The notes beneath the pieces are model-generated. The model worked only from the letters and a program-made list of their open reading frames with translations, had not been told where the DNA came from and ran no database searches. Of a stretch of DNA of 64,000 nucleotides, positions 58,517 through 64,000 are shown piece by piece; position 1 is the stretch's first letter; each line of letters begins with the position of its first letter. Both the position numbers and the translations under genes were made by a program. This stretch comes from Streptomyces diastatochromogenes. Lineage in GTDB: Bacteria; Actinomycetota; Actinomycetes; Streptomycetales; Streptomycetaceae. The stretch is taken from assembly GCF_002242805.1 (NCBI RefSeq), contig NZ_MCGQ01000026.1, forward strand, positions 62,001-126,000, in the 5' to 3' direction.

Positions 58517-59061
58517 TCGAGCGGGCGGGCACGGGCCCGCTGCGCCGGCTGGTCGTCCTGCGGCACGCCAAGTCCGCCTGGCCCGAGGGCGTCGAGGATC
58601 ACCGGCGTCCGCTCGCGGCGCGCGGACTGCGGGACGCCCCGGCCGCCGGGCGCGCCCTCGCCGAGGCCGACTGCCTGCCGGACCTCGCCCTGTGCTCCAC
58701 CGCCGTACGCGCCCGCCGCACCTGGGAGCTGGCCTCCGCCCAGTGGGGCACGCCGCCGCCGGTGCGCTATGACCGCAGGCTGTACGGGGCGGACGTACCG
58801 GATCTGCTGGAGGTCGTGCGCGAGGCGCCGCGCGAGGTGGAGACGCTGCTGCTGGTCGGGCACAACCCGGGGTTGGAGGAGCTGGTCCTGGAGCTGGCCG
58901 GGGACGGTCTGGAGGACACGGTCGAGCAGGTCCGCGAGAAGTTCCCGACCTCCGCGATCGCCGTACTGACCTGGCGCGCCACCGGCTGGCCGGCCCTGGC
59001 CCCGGGCACCGCCCTGCTGACGTCGTTCATCGTCCCGCGCGGACGGAAGGAGAAGGGGTAG
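58513..59061 (+). CDS. SixA-like histidine phosphatase
   Basis: The 182-aa protein has the phosphatase motif LVVLRHAKSAWPEG (catalytic His in RHAKS) near residue 14 and the second His in VGHNPGLEELVLEL near residue 118, as in SixA, which dephosphorylates phospho-histidine proteins. Length fits. ATG overlaps the previous stop. It may act on a phosphorelay protein or a small phosphate ester. Confidence 0.88.
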   Translation: MIERAGTGPLRRLVVLRHAKSAWPEGVEDHRRPLAARGLRDAPAAGRALAEADCLPDLALCSTAVRARRTWELASAQWGTPPPVRYDRRLYGADVPDLLEVVREAPREVETLLLVGHNPGLEELVLELAGDGLEDTVEQVREKFPTSAIAVLTWRATGWPALAPGTALLTSFIVPRGRKEKG

Positions 59062-59086
59062 CCCGGCGCTCGCATAGGCTGACGGG

Positions 59087-59713
59087 ATGCAGGACGAGTA
59101 CCGCACCGTAGCCCGCGCGGGCGTGCACGAGACCGAGATCAACCGCTCCCGTTTCCTGTGCGCCCTCGCGCCCGCGGCCACCGAGCAGGAGGCCCAGGAG
59201 TTCATCGCGGCCGTCCGCAAGGAGCACGCCGACGCCACGCACAACTGCTGGGCGTACGTCATCGGCGCCGACGCGTCCGTGCAGAAGGCCAGCGACGACG
59301 GCGAACCGGGCGGCACCGCCGGCGTCCCGATGCTGCAGATGCTGCTGCGCCGCGACATGCGGTACGTCGTCGCCGTCGTCACCCGGTACTACGGCGGCGT
59401 GAAGCTCGGCGCGGGCGGGCTCATCCGGGCCTACGGCGGAGCGGTCGGCGAGGCCCTGGACGAGGTCGGCACGCTCACCCGGCGCCGCTTCCGGCTGGCC
59501 ACGGTGACCGTCGACCACCAGCGCGCCGGCAAGATCCAGAACGATCTGCGCGCCACCGGACGCGAGGTCCGGGACGTCCGTTACGACGAGGCCGTCACCA
59601 TCGAGATCGGTCTGCCGGACGCCGACGTGGACGCGTTCCGCGGGTGGCTGGCCGATGTGACGGCGGGCTCGGCCGGGTTCGAGCTGGGCGGCGAGGCCTA
59701 CGGAGACGCGTGA
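59087..59713 (+). CDS. YigZ/IMPACT-family protein
   Basis: The 208-aa protein shows the family signature HNCWAYVIG, KASDDGEPGGTAGVPML and VTRYYGGVKLGAGGLIRAYGG in the N-terminal domain, and a C-terminal EF-G-domain-IV-like fold (VTVDHQRAGKIQNDLRATG). Function in bacteria is not settled. TAGGCT at 59074-59079 is close to the ATG, so the leader is very short. Ends at a terminator. Confidence 0.92.
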   Translation: MQDEYRTVARAGVHETEINRSRFLCALAPAATEQEAQEFIAAVRKEHADATHNCWAYVIGADASVQKASDDGEPGGTAGVPMLQMLLRRDMRYVVAVVTRYYGGVKLGAGGLIRAYGGAVGEALDEVGTLTRRRFRLATVTVDHQRAGKIQNDLRATGREVRDVRYDEAVTIEIGLPDADVDAFRGWLADVTAGSAGFELGGEAYGDA

Positions 59714-59744
59714 GGTCCGGCCCCCGTACCGGGGCGGCCGGACC
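59714..59744. terminator. Terminator between convergent genes
   Basis: GGTCCGGCC (59714-59722) pairs with GGCCGGACC (59736-59744), enclosing a CCCCG/CGGGG inner stem. It sits between the convergent YigZ-like and MFS genes. Confidence 0.7.
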
Positions 59745-59761
59745 GCACGCGTCTCAGGCGT

Positions 59762-61207
59762 TCACGCCTCCTCGGACGCCGTGTTCCGCGGGCGCGGAAT
59801 GCCCAGGGCGCACAGGGCGCCGACGAGGACCACGGCGACGCCGACCCACACCGCGGGGTGCAGGCCGTCGACGAACTCCTGGGGGCCGCGGGTGCTGCCG
59901 TGCGCCACGAACACCGTGCTGAGCACGGCGATGCCGAGCGCCCCGCCGATCTCACGGACCGTGGTGTTCGCGCCGGAGGCCTTGCCCGCGTGCTCCTTGG
60001 CGACCGAGGCGAGCACCACCGCGGCCGTGGGGGCGAACACGAAGCCCATGCCGATGCCCGCGACGATCATCGGGCCGACCAGCGACGAGTAAGCGGTGTC
60101 GGTGTCCGCGACCAGGTTGATCCAGCCGAGGCCCACCCCCTGCAGGAACAGACCGAGCGCCATCAGACGGCCGCCGCCGACCTTGTTCGTGAGCACACCG
60201 GCGACGGGGGCGACGAACATCGGCATCAGCGTCCAGGCCAGGGTGCGCACACCGGCCTCCAGCGGGGTCCGCGGGGGCACGATCTGGAGGTACTGGGCGA
60301 GCAGGAAGAGCGAGCCGAAGACACCGAAGTACATCGCGGCGGAGACGACGTTGGTGAGGGTGAAGGCCCGTATCCGGTAGAACGACAGGGGCAGCATCGG
60401 CTGCGCGGCCCTCGCCTCCCACAGCACGAACACGGCCAGCAGCACCGCACCACCGGCGAACGCACCCAGCACCTTCGCCGAACTCCAGCCGTCCGTGTCG
60501 CCGTGCACGATGCCCCACACCACCGCGCACAGTCCGGCCGCGGCCAGCAGCATGCCGACCAGGTCGAGGCGGATCCCCGGCAGCGAGCTCTCGCGCAGCG
60601 TCAGCAGGATGAGCGGGACGGCGACGACGCCCACCGGCACGTTGATCCAGAAGATCCACCGCCAGTCCAGCCCGTCGACCACCGCGCCGCCGACCACCGG
60701 GCCCATCGCGACGGCCAGGCCGCTGATCCCCGACCACAGCCCCAGCGCCAGCCCGCGCATCCGGTCCGGCACGGCCTGGGAGAGCAGGGTCAGCGACAGC
60801 GGCATCACGGCCGCCGCGCCGAAGCCCTGGATCGTGCGCCAGGTGATCAGCTGGGCGCTGGTGTCGGCCAGTCCGCAGCCCGCGGAGGCCAGCGTGAACA
60901 CGACGATGCCGAGCACGAACACCCGCCGGCGGCCGAACCGGTCACCGAGCGCGGCACCCGTCATCAGCAGGCAGGCGAAGCTGAGGACGTAGGCGTTGAC
61001 GAACCACTGGAGTTCCTGGGTGTCGGCCTTCAGGTCGACGGCCAGCGTGTGCAGGGCCGTGGAGACGACCAGGTTGTCGAGCGCGACCATGAACATGGGC
61101 ACGCTGCAGGCGACGATCGCGAGCCAGAGCGGAACGCGCCGACCCGTGCGCCCCGGGTCGTCGACGACCGGATCGTCGAGGACCGGGTTTTCTTCGGACA
61201 GCGTCAT
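59762..61207 (-). CDS. DHA2-family (EmrB/QacA-type) MFS multidrug exporter
   Basis: The 481-aa protein has about 14 hydrophobic segments and DHA2 motifs: ALDNLVVSTALHTLAVDL in TM1, GAALGDRFGRRRVFV in the loop, LITWRTIQGFGAAAVMP in TM4 and GPVVGGAVVDGLDWRWIFWINVPVG (motif C). It would export a drug-like cation or toxic metabolite. ATG at 61207 lies 33 bp after the DUF3291 gene, so the two are likely one operon controlled by the divergent MerR. Confidence 0.92.
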   Translation of the reverse strand: MTLSEENPVLDDPVVDDPGRTGRRVPLWLAIVACSVPMFMVALDNLVVSTALHTLAVDLKADTQELQWFVNAYVLSFACLLMTGAALGDRFGRRRVFVLGIVVFTLASAGCGLADTSAQLITWRTIQGFGAAAVMPLSLTLLSQAVPDRMRGLALGLWSGISGLAVAMGPVVGGAVVDGLDWRWIFWINVPVGVVAVPLILLTLRESSLPGIRLDLVGMLLAAAGLCAVVWGIVHGDTDGWSSAKVLGAFAGGAVLLAVFVLWEARAAQPMLPLSFYRIRAFTLTNVVSAAMYFGVFGSLFLLAQYLQIVPPRTPLEAGVRTLAWTLMPMFVAPVAGVLTNKVGGGRLMALGLFLQGVGLGWINLVADTDTAYSSLVGPMIVAGIGMGFVFAPTAAVVLASVAKEHAGKASGANTTVREIGGALGIAVLSTVFVAHGSTRGPQEFVDGLHPAVWVGVAVVLVGALCALGIPRPRNTASEEA

Positions 61208-61240
61208 GACGGGGGTCTCCTGATGAGGGTGAGCGGGGGG

Positions 61241-61639
61241 TCAGGCGTGGGTGTCCTGCTCGGCCAGCCGGCGCTTGGCGTCCGACCAGTCGATGGGCAG
61301 GTCCGCCGCCGGGACCTGCCAGAACGTGAAGACCGACTGCTTCATCGTGGGCCGCAGACCGGTCATGATCGACTTGTGCGGCTCGGTCCGCGCGTACGTG
61401 TAGAGCGCGTCCTTGTCCTGCCAGGCGGACAGTGTCCAGAAGGTGCGGCTGAAGGGTTCGGCGATGAGCGAGGCGCCGTAGGCTCCGGGCGCGCCGGAGA
61501 CCTGCCTCCAGGCGGCCAGGGACTTCAGGAAGAAGCGCGGTACGTCCTTGAGGGAGCGGACCTCCAGACGGGACGCCATGACGAACGCCTCGGCATCCGG
61601 CGCGGGCTTGTTGACGGTGGTCCAGGGCAGGGTCGGCAT
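61241..61639 (-). CDS. DUF3291/ABM-like protein
   Basis: The 132-aa protein resembles the ferredoxin-like monooxygenase-type family: PRFFLKSLAAWRQVSGAPGAYGASLIAEPFSRTFWTLSAWQDKDALYTYARTEPHKSIM. The Trp/His pattern is typical of small ABM-like or DUF3291 proteins, whose substrates are mostly unknown. ATG 61639. It lies between the MerR operator and the exporter gene, so it is probably coinduced with the exporter and may modify the same compound. Confidence 0.8.
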   Translation of the reverse strand: MPTLPWTTVNKPAPDAEAFVMASRLEVRSLKDVPRFFLKSLAAWRQVSGAPGAYGASLIAEPFSRTFWTLSAWQDKDALYTYARTEPHKSIMTGLRPTMKQSVFTFWQVPAADLPIDWSDAKRRLAEQDTHA

Positions 61640-61689
61640 GGCTGCGGCCTTCTCGGTTCAGAGGCAGGGCGAGGAGGAGGGACCCAAAT

Positions 61690-61730
61690 TGGATACCTCT
61701 ACTATCTATGTTAGACAGTAGAGGTATCCA
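61690..61730. promoter_or_regulatory. MerR-type operator with perfect 14-bp arms
   Basis: TGGATACCTCTACT (61690-61703) and AGTAGAGGTATCCA (61717-61730) are exact complements around a 13-nt centre that includes TATG. It lies between the divergent MerR and DUF3291/exporter genes, where MerR proteins bind in an extended -10/-35 spacer. Confidence 0.85.
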
Positions 61731-61754
61731 TTTTTCAAGAGCGGAGCCGATCCG

Positions 61755-62375
61755 ATGCGTATCTCCGAACTGAGCCGCCGCAGCGGCGTCTCCGTCACGA
61801 CGATCAAGTACTACCTCCGTGAGGGCCTGCTCCCGGCCGGCCGGCAGACCGCCGCCACCCAGGCCGAGTACGACGAGCAGCACCTGCGCCGCCTGCGCCT
61901 GATCCGCGCGCTGACCGGTGTGCGCGGGCTGTCCGTCAGCACCACCAGGGACCTCCTCGACGTCCTGGACCAGCACACCGGCGACACCCACCTCACCCTC
62001 GGCCTCGCCCTCGGCGCGATCCGGCTGGCCGAGGAGCCCGCCGGGCAGGCCCCCGAGGCGGCCGAAGTCGACGCATTGGTCAAGGAGTTGGGCTGGGACG
62101 TGCACGAGTCGGCGCCCGCCCGCGCCGCGCTCGCCGAGACCCTGGCCTCGCTGCGCTCGCTGGGCGTCCCGCGGGACTGGCGCACCTTGCTGCCGTACGC
62201 CCGTCTCGCGGAGCGCACCGCGGTCCTCGACCTGGATCAACTGGACGGCATCGAGGACCCGTTGGAGCTGGCCGAGCACGCACTGCTGCTGACCGTCCTC
62301 CTGGAGCCCGCGCTGCTGGCGCTCAGGCGCATGGCCCAGGAGAACGAGTCGGCACGGCGGCACACCGACCACTGA
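61755..62375 (+). CDS. MerR-family transcriptional regulator
   Basis: The 206-aa protein starts with the winged HTH MRISELSRRSGVSVTTIKYYLREGLL followed by the hinge LRRLRLIRALTGVRGLSVS, and has a C-terminal ligand domain of about 130 residues with no Cys, so it is probably a drug/small-molecule sensor and not metal-responsive. Divergent from the DUF3291/DHA2 operon, with a 14-bp-arm operator between. Confidence 0.9.
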   Translation: MRISELSRRSGVSVTTIKYYLREGLLPAGRQTAATQAEYDEQHLRRLRLIRALTGVRGLSVSTTRDLLDVLDQHTGDTHLTLGLALGAIRLAEEPAGQAPEAAEVDALVKELGWDVHESAPARAALAETLASLRSLGVPRDWRTLLPYARLAERTAVLDLDQLDGIEDPLELAEHALLLTVLLEPALLALRRMAQENESARRHTDH

Positions 62376-62381
62376 GACGGG

Positions 62382-63680
62382 TCAGGACAGCTCGCGCAGG
62401 ATCTCGGCCGCGGCTTCCGCCCCGGCCGAGAACGCGGCCTCGTGGGAGCCGATCAGGTCCGCGCCCAGCTGCTTGGAGTGGAAGTACGACCCGGCCAGCT
62501 TGACCCGGGTGCCCTCGTTGGCGCCGTAGATCACGGACTGCCGCTCGCGCAGCGCCATGTCGATGACCGGGTGGGTGTAGTCGAACTCGCGGATGACCGT
62601 CTCCGGGTCGAGGGGGCGGGGCGGGTCGAGGGTGACGAAGTAGTCCCGCTCGGCCTCGAAGTCCTGCAGCCGGTTCAGGTAGTAGGTGACGAAGCAGCGG
62701 GTCGCGCCGTCCGCCTGGACCTTGCCGTAGTTCCAGGCCCGCCAGCTCCCGGCGTCGCTGGGCATCAGTGTCGGGTCGGTGTGCAGCGTCACGCGCGACC
62801 TGCTGTAGCGGACGCCCTCCAGGGCGGCCCGCTGGGCACTCGTGGGGTTCCGCAGCAGGGCGAACGCCTCGTCCGCGTGCGTGGCCAGCACCGCGTGGTC
62901 GAACCGCTCGGAGCCGGCGGCGGTGGTCACGGTGACCCCGTCCGCCTCCTGGCGTACGGCGGTGACCGGCGAGGAGACCCTGAGGTCGGGGCCGATCGCC
63001 GCGAGCGCCTTGCGCACGTAGGAGATCGAACCGCCGCCCACCGTGCGCCAGTCCACCCGCCGGCCGCCGAGGCCGCCCTCGTCGTGGCCCACGAAGAACG
63101 CGATGACCGTGGCCGCCGGCATCTCCCAGATCAGCTCGGCCGGCACCGACCAGACGGCGGAGCAGAGCAGGATCAGATACGAGTGGCGGAACTCCTCGCT
63201 GTATCCGCCCTGGTCGAGGTAGTCGCCCATCGACATGTCGGCGCGGCCGCGGACGAAGTCCCGCCGGCTCTCCTCGTGGAAGCGGCGCACCTCCCGCCAG
63301 ACGTCCGGGAACCCGGGGTACTCGGCCGCGTAGCGCGCCTCGATCGCGCCCTCGTCGAGTTCCAGCTCCTCGGTGCCGTACTCCAGCCCGCTGTCCAGGT
63401 CGAAGAAGGTGAAGCCGCCCGGATGCGGGACGGTGTCGACGCCGAGCTGGTCGAAGAACGCGGTCAGCTGCGGGTAGAAGCGCCGGTTGCAGACGATGAA
63501 CGCCGTGTCCAGGCCGAGCACGTGCCCGCTCTCCTCGACCTCCACGGTGTTGGCGTGGCCGCCGGGGCGGTCCTCGCGCTCGAAGACGGTGATCCGGGCC
63601 CGGTCACGCAGATGGTAGGCGGCGGACAGACCGGCGGGGCCGGCGCCGATCACGGCGACGGTCGGCGTGTGCTGGGACAT
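62382..63680 (-). CDS. COG2907-type FAD-dependent oxidoreductase
   Basis: The 432-aa protein starts with VAVIGAGPAGLSAAYHL and FEREDRPGGHANTVEVEESG, the hallmark of COG2907-type NAD/FAD proteins often found beside lipid-modifying genes (cyclopropane synthase, DUF1365). Central WSVPAELIWEMPAATVIAFF and C-terminal GSYFHSKQLGADLIGSHEAAFSAG fit the family. The exact substrate is unknown, perhaps a fatty acyl chain. It ends 6 bp from the convergent MerR gene, and the next gene upstream is a PPTase. Confidence 0.85.
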   Translation of the reverse strand: MSQHTPTVAVIGAGPAGLSAAYHLRDRARITVFEREDRPGGHANTVEVEESGHVLGLDTAFIVCNRRFYPQLTAFFDQLGVDTVPHPGGFTFFDLDSGLEYGTEELELDEGAIEARYAAEYPGFPDVWREVRRFHEESRRDFVRGRADMSMGDYLDQGGYSEEFRHSYLILLCSAVWSVPAELIWEMPAATVIAFFVGHDEGGLGGRRVDWRTVGGGSISYVRKALAAIGPDLRVSSPVTAVRQEADGVTVTTAAGSERFDHAVLATHADEAFALLRNPTSAQRAALEGVRYSRSRVTLHTDPTLMPSDAGSWRAWNYGKVQADGATRCFVTYYLNRLQDFEAERDYFVTLDPPRPLDPETVIREFDYTHPVIDMALRERQSVIYGANEGTRVKLAGSYFHSKQLGADLIGSHEAAFSAGAEAAAEILRELS

Positions 63681-63689
63681 GGCAGGTCC

Positions 63690-64000
63690 TTACGGTCGCA
63701 GAAGGTCGGGAAGGGGGGTGGGGGAGGTGAGGGCGGTGGGGGAAGGGAGGGAGGGGAGGGAGGGGAGCGGCGTGCGGGAGAGGGCGGTGCCGGGCTCGCG
63801 CCGGCGCAGGGTGCCGCCGCCCTCGGTCGCCACGGCCACGAGGTGGTGGGCGGAGGGGCGCAGCAGGTCGAGCCGCCAGCGGCGGGCCAGGTCCGGCCGG
63901 CGCCCGTCGGCGACACCGAACCGCCCGCCGCCCTGGTGCCGGAAGCGGAGGTCCTTCAGACCCCCCGCGAGACCGACGCCCACCCCCTTGAGGTAGGCCT
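63690..64000 (-). CDS. 4'-phosphopantetheinyl transferase C-terminus (partial)
   Basis: The gene runs off the right edge of the window, so only the C-terminal about 100 codons are seen. AYLKGVGVGLAGGLKDLRF matches the second catalytic region of Sfp/AcpT-type PPTases (typically KEAYLKGxGxGL), followed by a terminal domain with HHLVAVATEGGG and a Pro/Ser-rich tail. The start and the Asp-containing motif are outside. It is separate from the PPTase fused in the 38-43 kb synthase. Upstream of the COG2907 gene by 9 bp. Confidence 0.7.
   Translation of the reverse strand, partial: AYLKGVGVGLAGGLKDLRFRHQGGGRFGVADGRRPDLARRWRLDLLRPSAHHLVAVATEGGGTLRRREPGTALSRTPLPSLPSLPSPTALTSPTPLPDLLRP

Noticed and set aside
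1..64000. CRISPR arrays, tRNA/rRNA genes, complete IS elements or prophage
   Set aside because: I looked for regularly spaced repeats, tRNA-like cloverleafs with CCA-compatible ends, transposase motifs and phage structural genes and saw none that I could support by eye.

Overview
The window reads as a Streptomyces (or close relative) chromosome. It has very high G+C, codons ending mostly in G or C, many GTG starts and short leaders or leaderless starts, sparse TTA codons, and gene families typical of the genus (tuf3-type EF-Tu, lipoprotein N-acyltransferase, mixed TetR/MerR/HxlR/ArsR/XRE regulators). There is no tRNA, rRNA, CRISPR array or complete insertion sequence that I can see. Product names come from motifs I recognise by eye. 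No database was searched.

Layout. 1-5 kb: an SDR tail, a peptide-binding lipoprotein, uracil-DNA glycosylase behind a RecA-independent DNA-damage promoter, and small proteins. 4.5-14 kb: a TetR/FAD-monooxygenase pair, a Gfo/Idh oxidoreductase convergent with lnt, repeat and membrane proteins, a second DNA-damage promoter in front of a 59-aa protein, and uppP. 14.2-17.1 kb: a three-gene overlapping operon (Gfo/Idh, PmoA-like, cupin) behind a promoter with a LacI-like site. 17-21.3 kb: a HEAT-family pseudogene, an HxlR/thiolase divergent pair, a VTT membrane protein, a Nudix hydrolase flanked by direct repeats, and an AlkD-like repair protein. 21.3-22.8 kb: tuf3 with a 33-codon leader ORF and mutually exclusive hairpins. 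22.9-31.2 kb: a spermidine-synthase-like gene, an MFS exporter, two paralogous Pro/Gln-rich membrane proteins, a hotdog thioesterase, galU, and a membrane protein fusing a sigma-like N-terminus to a ricin-type lectin domain.

31.6-48 kb is a compact lipid/polyketide biosynthetic cluster. A 2295-aa synthase (two nitronate-monooxygenase-like barrels, KS, AT, ACP, KR) is followed 1 bp later by a 1604-aa synthase (KS, AT-like, DH, PPTase). Then come a free ACP, an alpha/beta hydrolase, a glycosyltransferase and a methyltransferase, all overlapping or nearly so, and a divergent flippase-like membrane protein. The domain set resembles PUFA synthases and the type often labelled hglE-KS/T1PKS. The inferred product is a reduced or polyunsaturated acyl chain that is released, glycosylated, methylated and perhaps exported. 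Both synthase genes carry one in-frame TTA codon, so bldA control is likely.

48-64 kb is ordinary accessory and housekeeping content: DedA, gamma-carbonic anhydrase, acyltransferase, EamA/XRE pair, YbaK-like, CDF/ArsR metal pair, pobA, APC permease, CoA-binding protein, a CysRS-like protein, SixA-like phosphatase, YigZ/IMPACT, and a MerR-controlled DHA2 exporter with a DUF3291 protein. It ends with a COG2907 flavoprotein and the tail of a stand-alone phosphopantetheinyl transferase running off the right edge.

The signals most worth following are the biosynthetic cluster, the tuf3 leader attenuator with its WhiB7/WblC-like promoter, the two RecA-independent damage promoters, and the ECF-sigma-like/ricin fusion.
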